The notes beneath the pieces are model-generated. The model worked only from the letters and a program-made list of their open reading frames with translations, was not told the origin of the DNA and ran no database searches. The position numbers and the translations under genes are program-made. Of a stretch of DNA of 64,000 bases, positions 35,334 to 44,193 are shown piece by piece (the first letter of the stretch is position 1; each line of letters starts with the position of its first letter). Where the stretch lies: NCBI RefSeq assembly GCF_004745075.1, contig NZ_RHFH01000006.1, positions 124,001-188,000 of the forward strand, in the 5' to 3' direction. Source of the stretch: Brevibacterium sp. S111. GTDB taxonomy: Bacteria; Actinomycetota; Actinomycetes; Actinomycetales; Brevibacteriaceae.

Positions 35334-36626
35334 TCACTCGAACCGGCCGGCTCCTCGTCCCGCGCTGACGGCGAAGATGTCCGGTGCCCGGTATCCGAGT
35401 TCGGCGAAGGCCGCGGTCACGGCCTGCCCGACAGCGTCGACTTCAGCAGCGTCGATGAGCGCAATCGCCGATCCGCCGAAACCGCCGCCGATCATCCGCG
35501 CCCCGATCGCCCCGGCTCCCAGCGCCGCCGTCACGGCGGCATCGAGCTCGACGCATGAGACCTCGTAGTCATGGGCCAGGGACTCGTGAGAAGCCACCAG
35601 CAGATCGCCGATCGCCTGGACGCGAGCGTCATGGTCGGCGCCTGTCGACGATCTGCTGTCTGTGAGGAGTTCGACGGTGGCGCGGACGCGAGCGTTCTCG
35701 GCGAGGACGTGGCGCACCCGCTTGCGCTGCTCCTCGGTGAAACCGGTGAGGTCGACATCGTCGGCGAGTTCCCGCAGGCTCTCGACGCCACAGAGTGCGG
35801 CGACGTCCTCGCAGGTCTTCCTCCGGGCCCCGTATCCGCTTTCGCTGTGCGAGTGGGAGACGTGGGTGTCGATGACGAGCAGTCTGAGCCCTTCGGCGTC
35901 GAGGTCGAAGGGGATCTGGCGGGCGCTGAGGTCGCGGCAGTCGAGGAACAGCGCATGTCCGGCCTCGGTCATGATCGACGCGGCCTGGTCGACGATTCCT
36001 GTCGGCGCGCCGACGAAGTCGTTCTCGGCCCGCTGGGTCAGCAGCACCTTCTCCCGGTCGTCGAGCCCGAGCCCAAAGACCTCGTCGAGGGCGATGAGCA
36101 CCGCCACTTCGAGGGCGTGCGATGACGACAGTCCCGCACCGACGGGGACGGTCGATTCGATGTAGAGGTCGACTCCGCCGACCATCGTGCCGGTCGTCTT
36201 GGCGATCTCGTCGACGACGCCGGCCGGGTGGCTGAGCCAGCCGGGCAGCGTTCCGGGGGTCAGCTCTGCAGCCGTGAACTGTCCGCTGACGCGTTCGCCC
36301 GATTCGTCGCGGTGGTCGGAGATGATGCGAATGCTCTCCCCGCACCGAGGCGGCTGCGCACTTCCTCTGCCCGTGTCGTTCGAGTGGTTTCGCCCGAGTG
36401 CGCCGTCGTCGGCTTCTTCGGTGTTGTGCGCCGGACGCCGTCCGATGGCCACGTACACGGCCCTGTCGATGGCGATGGGCAGCACGAAGCCGTTGTTGTA
36501 GTCCGTGTGCTCGCCGATGAAGTTCACGCGTCCGGGCGCGCGGTAGCAGCCGAGCGGCGCATATCCGAAGAGGGTCTCGAACTCCGTCGAAAGGCTCTCG
36601 GGGGTCGGTGCTGCTGCGCTGCTCAT
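35334..36626 (-). CDS. galK: Galactokinase
   Basis: Phosphorylates galactose at C1. 430 residues, longer than the usual 380-390. GHMP-kinase features: RAPGRVNFIGEHTDYNNG near the N-terminus, VPVGAGLSSSHALEVAVL as the ATP-binding motif 2, and IGARMIGGGFGGSAIAL as motif 3. An insertion at about residues 62-95 (EEADDGALGRNHSNDTGRGS region) accounts for the extra length. It overlaps galT by four bases (ATGA). It is oriented toward the symporter's terminator. Confidence 0.96.
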   Translation of the reverse strand: MSSAAAPTPESLSTEFETLFGYAPLGCYRAPGRVNFIGEHTDYNNGFVLPIAIDRAVYVAIGRRPAHNTEEADDGALGRNHSNDTGRGSAQPPRCGESIRIISDHRDESGERVSGQFTAAELTPGTLPGWLSHPAGVVDEIAKTTGTMVGGVDLYIESTVPVGAGLSSSHALEVAVLIALDEVFGLGLDDREKVLLTQRAENDFVGAPTGIVDQAASIMTEAGHALFLDCRDLSARQIPFDLDAEGLRLLVIDTHVSHSHSESGYGARRKTCEDVAALCGVESLRELADDVDLTGFTEEQRKRVRHVLAENARVRATVELLTDSRSSTGADHDARVQAIGDLLVASHESLAHDYEVSCVELDAAVTAALGAGAIGARMIGGGFGGSAIALIDAAEVDAVGQAVTAAFAELGYRAPDIFAVSAGRGAGRFE

Positions 36627-37849
36627 CGGCTTCTGCCTTCGTTCGAGTCGTCGACCGTGCCGGTCGCATCGGTGTCCGCACTCGGCACGGCACGCAGCCG
36701 TGCCGCGGTCTCTTCGGCCGAGACGTCGCCGACGAAGGCCCCCATGGCCGCTTCGGAGCCGGCGAGGAACTTGAGTTTGGCTTCGGCTCTCCGCGGGCTC
36801 GTGATCTCGAGGTGGAGCCATTCGGCGTCGCGATCGTCGCTGTTGACCGGCGCCTGATGCCAGGCCGCGATATAGGGGGTGGACGTCGGATAGAGGCCGT
36901 CGATGCGCCGCAGCACTTCGGGATAGGTTCGAGCCAGATCGTCGCGTTCGACCTCATCGAGTTCGTCGAGGCTGCCCACCTGCCGGTGAGGGACGATATG
37001 GACTTCGATCGGCCAGCGGGCGGCGAAGGGCACGAAAGCGGAGAAGTGTTCGGATTCGAGGACCATCCGCTCCCCCGACTCGCGTTCGAAGGCCAGCACG
37101 TCTCCCATCAGCGCCCGGCCGCTCGCCCGCAGATGCTGCCGTGCCCGGGCCGAGGTGATCGCCGTGTGCGGAGTGACATACGGGTAAGCATAGATCTGAC
37201 CGTGCGGGTGGTTCATCGTCACCCCGATCTCCTCGCCCCGGTTCTCGAACATGAAGACCTGCTCGATGCCCGGCAGGGCCGACAGTTCGGCTGTCCGATG
37301 CGCCCAGGCGTCGATGACGGTGCGAGCGCGGGCGGTGCCGAGCTCGGCGAAGGACCGGTTGTGTTCGGAGGAGAACACGACGACTTCACAGCGGCCGTAC
37401 CCGGGAGCCGACAGTGCGGCTCTCACGGATTCGGCGGTGGCTGCGTCGGCCCCGGTGGCGGTGTCACCGGAACTGAGTGCTGCCTCGGCGAGGGCCTCGT
37501 CGACGGTCGTCACGGGCGGGACCTCGCCGAGGTCGGGTCCCAGCGAGGGGAATCGGTTCTCGAAGACGACGACGTCGAAGTCCTCGGCCGGGACTTCGGT
37601 GGGCCGAGCGGTCGTCGACGGGCACAGCGGGCAGTCGGCGGCGGCGGGCAGGTGAGTGCGCGACTGTCGGTGCGTGGCCACGGCCACCCATTCGCCGGTG
37701 AGCACATCGAAGCGCAGGGCGCCGCTGGCCGGCCGGGATTCGTCGGGACGGGGGTCCGCGGCGATCGTCGGTGCTGGTGAGTCGGGGTCCTGGAAGAACA
37801 GGACCTCACGACCATCGGACAGATTCGTCCGGCGATGCGACGCTGGCAT
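36623..37849 (-). CDS. galT: Galactose-1-phosphate uridylyltransferase
   Basis: Exchanges UMP between UDP-glucose and galactose-1-phosphate. 408 residues. The active-site triad is visible in NHPHGQIYAYPY; zinc-binding Cys residues lie in ADCPLCPS, and a second zinc His pair is in RWPIEVHIVPHRQ. The ATG at 37849 has GGGAGGTC upstream; a TTG at 37861 is not needed. First gene of galTK. The operator-like TTCGATCA is about 25-32 bases upstream. Confidence 0.96.
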   Translation of the reverse strand: MPASHRRTNLSDGREVLFFQDPDSPAPTIAADPRPDESRPASGALRFDVLTGEWVAVATHRQSRTHLPAAADCPLCPSTTARPTEVPAEDFDVVVFENRFPSLGPDLGEVPPVTTVDEALAEAALSSGDTATGADAATAESVRAALSAPGYGRCEVVVFSSEHNRSFAELGTARARTVIDAWAHRTAELSALPGIEQVFMFENRGEEIGVTMNHPHGQIYAYPYVTPHTAITSARARQHLRASGRALMGDVLAFERESGERMVLESEHFSAFVPFAARWPIEVHIVPHRQVGSLDELDEVERDDLARTYPEVLRRIDGLYPTSTPYIAAWHQAPVNSDDRDAEWLHLEITSPRRAEAKLKFLAGSEAAMGAFVGDVSAEETAARLRAVPSADTDATGTVDDSNEGRSR

Positions 37850-37864
37850 CAGACCTCCCAAAAG

Positions 37865-37885
37865 TTATCATTTTCGATCATAATG
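37865..37885. promoter_or_regulatory. Operator-like motif upstream of galT
   Basis: On the plus strand ATTTTCGATCATAATG spans this AT-rich stretch, with TTCGATCA at 37874-37881 matching the motif at 33084-33091. GTT-ATCA-TT-TTCGATCA here resembles GTTCAGG-TTCGATCA upstream of the symporter. It lies between divergent galT and the epimerase gene, so it could control both. Confidence 0.5.
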
Positions 37886-37971
37886 CTAACATCCGCCCGC
37901 TGCGGCGACGGCGGACGGCGTAGAATATCGGCAACGAATCCTCCCACCGCCATCGCCGACTCCGGAGACCT

Positions 37972-39045
37972 ATGACCACCAGCATCGAACTCGTCTGCAG
38001 CGAGTCCACGGCAGTCGTCTCCCCCATCGGTGCGGCCCTGCTCAGCTTCACCGTCGGCGATCGCCCGATCGTGGTGCCGATGGCGGCCTTCGACGGTGCC
38101 GTGCTCGCGCCGTGGCCGAACCGGATCGCCGGTGGGCGCTTCGATTTCGACGGGCGAAATCATCAGCTTCCGATCACCGAGCCCGGCAACGATACCGCTC
38201 TGCATGGCCTCGTCGCCGACGTCGAGTGGACGGTGACGCAGCGTTGCGAGTCCACCGTCAGCCTCGACTACGCATTGGAGCCTGCGGAGGGTTACCCGTT
38301 CGCCTTCGCACTCCGCATCGTCTACGAGCTCGCCGAGGAGGGGCTGAGCGTCCGCGCCCGTGCCCTCAACACAGGGTCGGATCGGGCTCCGTTCGGTTTC
38401 GGTTTCCACCCGTGGATCTCTCCCGGCTCGCACTCCCCCGGCGGCCCCGGCTCGCACTCTTCCGGCGGCCGGGGCTCGGGCTCCCCCGGCGACAGGGGCT
38501 CGGGCTCCTCTGGCGGCGCAGTCGACGACGCCCAGCTGGTCGTTCCCGCCACGACCTGGCTCGAGACCGATGACCGGCTCATCCCGACCGACGTCCGTCC
38601 TTTCGACGACGGCACGGTGATCCCGGCCGACCATGTGGCCGATGAGTCAGCGTGCATCGTGTGCAAGGACTTCCGGGCGCTGCGCACGATCGGTGACACG
38701 GTGCTCGATGATGCCTTCGGTTCGCCTCGGCGCGGGGACGATGCATGGTCACGCGCCCGGCTCAAGGGCGCCGACGATCGTGAGGTCATCATCGGGATGG
38801 ACCCTGGTTTCCGCACCTGGCAGGTGTGCACCGGTGATGGACTCGGCGCGGATCTGGCCCGGCGGGCGATCGCGATCGAGCCGATGACCTGTCCGCCGAA
38901 CGCATTCGCCGCCGGAATTCCAGGCGAGGACTTCGACATCGTCGCACCCGGAGACGAGCTCGCCGTCGAGTGGAGCATCGGCCTGCGGCCCCGCGCGGGA
39001 TCCTCGTCGGCGAGTGCGGACTCCGCTCCGGAGGATGCCGTCTGA
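37972..39045 (+). CDS. Aldose 1-epimerase family protein
   Basis: Interconverts alpha and beta sugars, supplying alpha-galactose to GalK. 357 residues. The family patterns LAPWPNRIAGGRFDFDGR, DTALHGLVADVEWTV, FGFGFHPWI (substrate His) and the C-terminal AIEPMTCPPNAF are present. A low-complexity Gly-Ser-Pro loop (about residues 152-183), encoded by four 24-base repeats, is inserted before the second half of the fold and is absent from typical members. Divergent from galTK. A polar tail (SSSASADSAPEDAV) ends it. Confidence 0.88.
   Translation: MTTSIELVCSESTAVVSPIGAALLSFTVGDRPIVVPMAAFDGAVLAPWPNRIAGGRFDFDGRNHQLPITEPGNDTALHGLVADVEWTVTQRCESTVSLDYALEPAEGYPFAFALRIVYELAEEGLSVRARALNTGSDRAPFGFGFHPWISPGSHSPGGPGSHSSGGRGSGSPGDRGSGSSGGAVDDAQLVVPATTWLETDDRLIPTDVRPFDDGTVIPADHVADESACIVCKDFRALRTIGDTVLDDAFGSPRRGDDAWSRARLKGADDREVIIGMDPGFRTWQVCTGDGLGADLARRAIAIEPMTCPPNAFAAGIPGEDFDIVAPGDELAVEWSIGLRPRAGSSSASADSAPEDAV
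38425..38519 (+). repeat. Four tandem 24-base repeats in the epimerase gene
   Basis: Units begin at 38425, 38449, 38473 and 38497, each GGCTCG(C/G)(A/G)CTC..C(C/T)GGCG..., the last one base short. Each encodes an eight-residue Gly-Ser-Pro unit, so the array is in frame and forms a flexible loop. The pattern is that of slipped-strand expansion. Confidence 0.8.
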
Positions 39046-39183
39046 ATCGTCGTTTCTCCTGTCTCTGTCAACATGACGGACGACGTTCCCTCTGAAAGGG
39101 TGCCCTGATAGGTTGCGACTACAGGCAGATAGCCAGGGAGTGCAATCCGGACGGACCGCTCTCCATTCGCGAAAGGGACGAAC

Positions 39184-39900
39184 ATGTCGACTCCTCAGAA
39201 TCCGAACGACCCGAACACCGGCCAGCCGAACCCGAACGACCCCAACAGCGGTCAGCCCAATCCGAATGAACCGCTTCCCGAGGGGCAGCCCACCCCCAAT
39301 GAACAGCTTTCCGAGAGCCAGGGCGCAGGCGCCGGCGATCAGGGACAGGGCCAGGGCCAGGCCCAACAGGCCGCCTACCAGCAGGGAACGTATGATCCCA
39401 ACGCCTACCAGTCTCCGTCGTACCAGCAGGGCTCCTACTCACAGCCCGGCGCCTATCAGCAGGGCGCGGGCCAGCAGCAGGCCTACGACCAGCAGGCGTA
39501 TGGTCAGCCGGTCTACGGTCAGCCCGCGTACGGGCAGGCCCCACAGCAGGCACCCGCCCAGGCAGGATTCTTCAAGTCGCTGTTCGACATCCGCTTCGAC
39601 AACTTCATTGCGGTGAAGTGGGCGGGCTTCATCTACATCATCGCGATGATCGTCGCCGCGCTTTCGTACCTCGGCACCATCGTCGCCGGCATCAGCGCGG
39701 GAGTCGTCGCCGGTACGACGGCGAGCTACTTCAACGACGGCCCGAGCTTCAACGTCCTGCCGCTGATCCTCTCGATCGTCTTCGGCTGGATCATTCCGGC
39801 GCTGTGGGTCATCGGCGTGCGTCTCGTGCTCGAGCTCATCGTGTCGAACATCAAGACGGCCGAGAACACGAAGAAGATCGCCGACTCCGTCTCCCGCTGA
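39184..39900 (+). CDS. DUF4282 membrane protein with Q/G/P-rich N-terminus
   Basis: A 238-residue protein. The first 127 residues are low complexity, rich in Gln, Pro, Asn, Gly and Tyr (repeats of NPNDPN, then YQQG, AYGQP). The C-terminus (about 128-236) is a two-helix DUF4282 domain: SLFDIRFDNFIAVKWAGFIYIIAMI... and WVIGVRLVLELIVSNIKTAENT. The N-terminal region probably lies in the cytoplasm and may be disordered. Function of DUF4282 is unknown. Start supported by GAAAGGGACGAAC. Confidence 0.85.
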   Translation: MSTPQNPNDPNTGQPNPNDPNSGQPNPNEPLPEGQPTPNEQLSESQGAGAGDQGQGQGQAQQAAYQQGTYDPNAYQSPSYQQGSYSQPGAYQQGAGQQQAYDQQAYGQPVYGQPAYGQAPQQAPAQAGFFKSLFDIRFDNFIAVKWAGFIYIIAMIVAALSYLGTIVAGISAGVVAGTTASYFNDGPSFNVLPLILSIVFGWIIPALWVIGVRLVLELIVSNIKTAENTKKIADSVSR

Positions 39901-39981
39901 GTCCGCCGCCGCAGCTCGGGCAGATCGCCGCCCCGGGGGAGGCCGGCGATCCTGCCGAGCTCAGGCCCCGTGAATTAGAGT

Positions 39982-40013
39982 GAGCCCCGCACCGAAACTT
40001 CGATGCGGGGCTC
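39982..40013. terminator. Terminator between DUF4282 gene and the tRNAs
   Basis: GAGCCCCGCA (39982-39991) pairs with TGCGGGGCTC (40004-40013) around a 12-base loop. It lies 81 bases past the DUF4282 stop and five bases past the 3' end of tRNA-Glu on the other strand, so it can end both convergent transcripts. Confidence 0.7.
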
Positions 40014-40018
40014 AACCG

Positions 40019-40091
40019 TACCCCCGAGCAGATTCGAACTGCCGTTACCGCCTTGAGAGGGCGGCGTCCTAGGCCACTAGACGACGGGGGC
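40019..40091 (-). tRNA. tRNA-Glu (CTC)
   Basis: A 73-base cloverleaf on the minus strand: acceptor GCCCCCG with CGGGGGT, anticodon stem CCGCC/GGCGG around CTCTCAA (anticodon CTC, codon GAG), T stem GGCAG/CTGCT with TTCGAAT, discriminator A. CCA is not encoded. 40 bases downstream of tRNA-Gln, probably cotranscribed. Confidence 0.95.
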
Positions 40092-40131
40092 TCAGAACAA
40101 CTCACCTGGAGACTCCTCCGGATGATGTCCG

Positions 40132-40203
40132 CTGGGCTACCAGGACTTGAACCTAGACTAAATGAACCAGAATCACTCGTGCTGCCAATTACACCATAGC
40201 CCA
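40132..40203 (-). tRNA. tRNA-Gln (CTG)
   Basis: A 72-base cloverleaf on the minus strand: acceptor TGGGCTA/TAGCCCA, anticodon stem AGTGA/TCATT around TTCTGGT (anticodon CTG, codon CAG), T stem CTAGG/CCTGG with TTCAAGT, discriminator G. The upstream AT-rich region 40204-40329 holds a possible promoter TTGTCG-N18-TAGAGT on the minus strand. Confidence 0.95.
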
Positions 40204-40329
40204 ATGTTTTTCAAGGTCATCCCCGTGGGGATTTTCCCTGAGCAACGAGATATAACTCTACACAAGCACCCCGCCTCACGACAAATTTCCGGGGCTCCTT
40301 TTCAGTGTGAGCTTCTTAACACGCCGGCC

Positions 40330-41676
40330 TCACCCGCGGGCGAGCCCGATGAGCCGGTCGAGGACTCGGTAGCCGTCGGCTCGCAGCCCGTTGTGCTCGT
40401 ACTCGTTCGTCACCCACGCCTGCACCCCGGAAAGGTGCTCGGCAGTGGCCAGCGAGTGCTCCACGGGCACGTAGGCGTCCTCGTAGTACACCGCCGCAGC
40501 ACCGCGGACCTCGGCGGCCCGCAGCGCATCGACGTCGTAGAGCCTCGGCCACTGACGAACGGCAACGAGGTCGGCCACCTCGGCGAACGGCGCGAGCTCG
40601 GGATCCTCGTGGAGGGATTCGGGCCCGGCATGTTCGCCGGCCAGCAGAGTGGGATCCTCGGCGACGGCGTCGGGCATCGCCCGTCGCGCGGCCCAGTTCG
40701 TCACCGTGCCGTCGGCCCAACACGATTCGTGGATGACCGCGTAGAGCGGGTTGCGTCCCGAGAACGGCAGGGACGCGGCCAGATCGTGCCGGAACGCCGC
40801 CGAGGCGGGATCGAGGTCGAGCAGATAGTGCAGCTTCTCCGGTCCGTCGGAGGCTCCGAGGAAGTGCCCGAGCAGACGGATCCGCTCGGGCGTCGCGCGT
40901 GCTCCTCCGGGCAGGGCGATGCCCTCGCCGGCCGACGCGAGATCAACCAGACGACGCATCTTCTCCCGGTCGCCGGGGAAGGTCCGATAGTGCTGCTCAG
41001 ACTTGCCGATCATGCCTTCCCACGTCCGCCCGTACACGGCGGCCGGGTCGAGGCCGATCGCCGGCAGACCGCCCGTGAAGTACACCTCGTCGAGCGAAGA
41101 CGCGTGCGCTGAGACGTACCGCAGGGTGGTGAAACCCCCGAAGGACTGGCCGAGCAGCGACCAGGATTCCACGCCGAGGTGGCCGCGCAGGACCTCTGCA
41201 TCCTCGACGATCGAGTCGGCTCGGAAGTACGAGAGCGCCTCGGCGATCGCGGCCGGGTCATCGCCGACGGACTCCAACCCGGTGATCGTCCCGTCGACCG
41301 AGCCGATCGGGTTCGAGCGGCCGGTCCCCCGCTGATCGAGCATGACGACCTGGAATTCCTCGAGCGCCCGGGCCACCCAGCTGCCGGGGCTCACCGGTGT
41401 CACCGGCCGCGGGGCCTCGACGCCGGGTCCGCCCTGCAGAAAGACGAGATAGGGCTTGGTGCTCGCCGGCTCGGTCGCGATGATCCGTGCGAACACGGTC
41501 AGCGTCTGCGGCAGGTTGACCGGCGCCGAGGTCATCCCGCCCGAGGTGGCACCCGCCGAGGCGGCCGTCCCCGGTGCATCGCCCGACCGTCCGAAATGGT
41601 CGAAGGGCGCGTCGATGACGATATCGGAGAAGTGCAGTCCCCCGCGGGCCCAGTTCGTCTGTTCGACCATGGTCAC
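40330..41676 (-). CDS. Alpha/beta-hydrolase, peptidase S33 (proline iminopeptidase-like)
   Basis: A 448-residue alpha/beta-hydrolase of the tricorn-interacting/proline-iminopeptidase group. It has the oxyanion motif [22 protein letters not shown], and the nucleophile elbow GQSFGGF (Ser in GxSxGG). The catalytic His is probably near [13 protein letters not shown] at the C-terminus. Residues about 200-330 form a helical cap. The start is GTG at 41676, overlapping the gltX stop (GTGA), or ATG at 41670. Likely releases N-terminal residues from small peptides; substrate unknown. Confidence 0.88.
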   Translation of the reverse strand: MTMVEQTNWARGGLHFSDIVIDAPFDHFGRSGDAPGTAASAGATSGGMTSAPVNLPQTLTVFARIIATEPASTKPYLVFLQGGPGVEAPRPVTPVSPGSWVARALEEFQVVMLDQRGTGRSNPIGSVDGTITGLESVGDDPAAIAEALSYFRADSIVEDAEVLRGHLGVESWSLLGQSFGGFTTLRYVSAHASSLDEVYFTGGLPAIGLDPAAVYGRTWEGMIGKSEQHYRTFPGDREKMRRLVDLASAGEGIALPGGARATPERIRLLGHFLGASDGPEKLHYLLDLDPASAAFRHDLAASLPFSGRNPLYAVIHESCWADGTVTNWAARRAMPDAVAEDPTLLAGEHAGPESLHEDPELAPFAEVADLVAVRQWPRLYDVDALRAAEVRGAAAVYYEDAYVPVEHSLATAEHLSGVQAWVTNEYEHNGLRADGYRVLDRLIGLARG

Positions 41677-43139
41677 AGCTGTGCGGCCAGCGCCTTGAGG
41701 CGGGTGAGCGAGGAGTCCTTGCCGAGGATCTCCATCGACTCGAACAGCGGCGGGGAGACCTTGCGGCCGGACACGGCCACGCGCAGCGGACCGTAGGCCA
41801 GGCGCGGCTTGATCTCCATCTCATCGACGAGCTTCGCCGAGAGCACTTCCTCGAGCTTCTCCGTCGTCCATTCCTCGAGTCCTTCGAGGACCGAGAGCGA
41901 AGCGGCGAGCACTTCGGGAGCAGAGTCTTTGAGCGTCTTCAGCCCGTCTTCGGCCATGACGAGATCCGCGTCGGGTGTGAAGAGGAACGCAAGCAGGTCC
42001 GGGGCTTCGCCGAGCAGCTTCATCCGGGTCTGCACGAGAGGTGCCGCCTGGTCGAGGATCGCCAGCTGAGCATCCGTCGGCGTCTCCGGCAGCACCTCGG
42101 CGGCCTGAAGGTAGGGCACCAGTCGATCACGGAAGTCATCCGTCTCGAGCATGCGGATGTGGTCGGCGTTGATGGCGGTGGCCTTCTTCACGTCGAAGCG
42201 GGCCGGGTTGGGCAGGACATCGTGGATGTCGAAGGCTTCGGTGAATTCCTTGACGCTGAAGATGTCGCGGTCGGGCCCGATCGACCAGCCGAGCAGCGCG
42301 AGGTAGTTGATGAGGCCCTCGGGGATGAAGCCGTTGTCGCGGTGGAGGAACAGGTTCGATTCCGGGTCGCGTTTGGACAGCTTCTTGTTGCCTTCGCCCA
42401 TGACGTAGGGCAGGTGGCCGAACTCGGGGGTCGCCTCGGCGATTCCGATCGCTTTGAGATGTTCGTAGAGCGCGATCTGGCGCGGGGTCGAGGACAGGAT
42501 GTCCTCACCGCGGAGCACATGAGTGACGCCCATGAGTGCATCGTCGACGGGGTTGACCAGGGTGTACAGCGGCTGCCCGGTGGCGCGGACGACGACGAAG
42601 TCGGGCACGGTGCCGGCTTTGAAGGTGATTTCACCGCGGACGAGGTCGGTGAAGGTGATGTCTTCATCGGGCATGCGCACGCGCCACACCGGCTCGCGGC
42701 CTTCGGCGCGGAAGGCGTCCTTCTGCTCGTCGGTCAGGTCCCGGTCGAAGCCGTCGTAGCCGAGCTTCGGGTCACGCCCGGCGGCTCTGTGCCGGGCTTC
42801 GACCTCTTCGTTCGTCGAGTAGGACTCGTAGATGTGGCCGCCGGCCTTGAGCTTGGCGATGACATCGGCGTAGATCTCACCGCGCTGCGATTGACGGTAG
42901 GGTCCGTTGACGCCGCCGACCTCGATGCCTTCGTCCCAGTCCAGGCCCAGCCATTTGAGGGCCTCGACGACCTGGCCGAAGCTCTCCTCAGAGTCACGGG
43001 CGGAGTCGGTGTCCTCGATGCGGAAGACGAATTTGCCGCCGGTGTGCTTGGCGTAAGCCCAGTTGAACAGGGCTGTGCGGACCATGCCGACGTGCGGAGT
43101 GCCGGTGGGTGATGGGCAGAAACGAACTGTGACGCTCAC
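41673..43139 (-). CDS. gltX: Glutamyl-tRNA synthetase
   Basis: Charges tRNA-Glu (and, in many actinobacteria, tRNA-Gln for later amidation). 488 residues, class I. HIGH motif [10 protein letters not shown] at residues 9-18, KMSKS equivalent KKLSKRD, and the [11 protein letters not shown] segment. I chose GTG at 43139, giving [10 protein letters not shown], with AAAGGAC upstream; residues further upstream are not homologous. It overlaps the S33 hydrolase. The nearby tRNA-Glu and tRNA-Gln may be coincidental. Confidence 0.96.
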   Translation of the reverse strand: MSVTVRFCPSPTGTPHVGMVRTALFNWAYAKHTGGKFVFRIEDTDSARDSEESFGQVVEALKWLGLDWDEGIEVGGVNGPYRQSQRGEIYADVIAKLKAGGHIYESYSTNEEVEARHRAAGRDPKLGYDGFDRDLTDEQKDAFRAEGREPVWRVRMPDEDITFTDLVRGEITFKAGTVPDFVVVRATGQPLYTLVNPVDDALMGVTHVLRGEDILSSTPRQIALYEHLKAIGIAEATPEFGHLPYVMGEGNKKLSKRDPESNLFLHRDNGFIPEGLINYLALLGWSIGPDRDIFSVKEFTEAFDIHDVLPNPARFDVKKATAINADHIRMLETDDFRDRLVPYLQAAEVLPETPTDAQLAILDQAAPLVQTRMKLLGEAPDLLAFLFTPDADLVMAEDGLKTLKDSAPEVLAASLSVLEGLEEWTTEKLEEVLSAKLVDEMEIKPRLAYGPLRVAVSGRKVSPPLFESMEILGKDSSLTRLKALAAQL

Positions 43140-43207
43140 GATTGTCCTTTGCGTGTTCTTCTCGGGTGTGAGTCGGTGGTGTGTGAGTCGGTGCGCGGTG
43201 GCGCGGT

Positions 43208-44014
43208 TCAGGCGTCCATGACGGGGTTCGACAGGACGCCGAGTCCCTCGATGGCGATGTCGACGCGGTTGCCGGACACGATCTGGCCGACTCCGGCCGG
43301 TGTTCCGGTGAGGATGACATCGCCGGGCAGCAGGGTGATCGTCTCCGACAGGTGTTCGATGAGAGTCGGGATGTCGAAGATGAAGTCGGCGGTCGTGCCG
43401 TCCTGCTTCTTGTCTCCATCGACCCAGGAGCGGATGTTCAGATCGTCGATGTCGAGTGCGGTTTCGATCCACGGGCCCAGCGGGCAGGAGGTGTCGAAGC
43501 CCTTCGCTCGCGACCACTGCTTGTCGGCCTTCTGGACGTCGCGCAGGGTGACGTCGTTGCCGGCCGTGTAGCCGAGGACGTGGTCGAGGGCGTTCTCGGC
43601 CTTCACACCCTTGGCGACGCGGCCGATGATGACCGCGAGTTCGGCCTCATAGGAGACGTATTCGCTGACGGCCGGCAGACGGATGGGGTCGCCGGGACCG
43701 ATGACCGCGGTGTTGGGTTTGAAGAAGGTCAGCGGTGATACGGGTACTTCGTTGCCGAGTTCGGCGGCGTGGTCGGCGAAGTTGCGGCCGACGCCGATGA
43801 CCTTCGAGCGCGGCAGGATGGGGCTGACCAGACGCACATCGTCGAGCTTCAGCCTCTCCCCCGTCGATTGGGCCGGTGAGAAGAACGGGTCCGAGTCGAG
43901 GACGGCGAGTTCGAGTCCCGAGGTGTCCCAGCTGCCGTCGGTGATCGGCGGCACGTCTCCCTCGACGACTCCGTATTTGGGTTCGTCCTGATGCACAAAT
44001 CTGGCGATACGCAT
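43208..44014 (-). CDS. Fumarylacetoacetate hydrolase family protein
   Basis: A 268-residue metal-dependent enzyme of the FAH superfamily: [51 protein letters not shown] (metal ligands Glu), [12 protein letters not shown] and [15 protein letters not shown]. Such proteins are acylpyruvate or oxaloacetate hydrolases/decarboxylases; which applies here cannot be read. The ATG at 44014 is chosen over one 13 codons earlier. It leads gltX and the S33 hydrolase by 68 bases and is divergent from hrpB. Confidence 0.92.
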   Translation of the reverse strand: MRIARFVHQDEPKYGVVEGDVPPITDGSWDTSGLELAVLDSDPFFSPAQSTGERLKLDDVRLVSPILPRSKVIGVGRNFADHAAELGNEVPVSPLTFFKPNTAVIGPGDPIRLPAVSEYVSYEAELAVIIGRVAKGVKAENALDHVLGYTAGNDVTLRDVQKADKQWSRAKGFDTSCPLGPWIETALDIDDLNIRSWVDGDKKQDGTTADFIFDIPTLIEHLSETITLLPGDVILTGTPAGVGQIVSGNRVDIAIEGLGVLSNPVMDA

Positions 44015-44193
44015 GTGCCCCAGTCTAGTCAGTGACGGGCCGCTTCCGCGCACGGGTCGTTGCCGGTCCGTGAGCCGGTGGGCCCGGATGCGTCCGGATG
44101 ACTGGTCGGCTCCCGTGCAGGAGCGCCGCGGAGCCGCGTGCGCGGGTGGGGCTGAGTGCGCGGGTGGGGCCGCCCGGCTGAGAGACTGGTGCC

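Noticed and set aside
40019..40203. tRNA-Glu and tRNA-Gln considered as integration sites of a mobile element
   Set aside because: No integrase, no duplicated tRNA 3' end and no shift in composition nearby.
44138..44170. 15-base direct repeat upstream of hrpB (GTGCGCGGGTGGGGC)
   Set aside because: Two copies only, in a very GC-rich intergenic stretch; no symmetry, and no relation to known operators.
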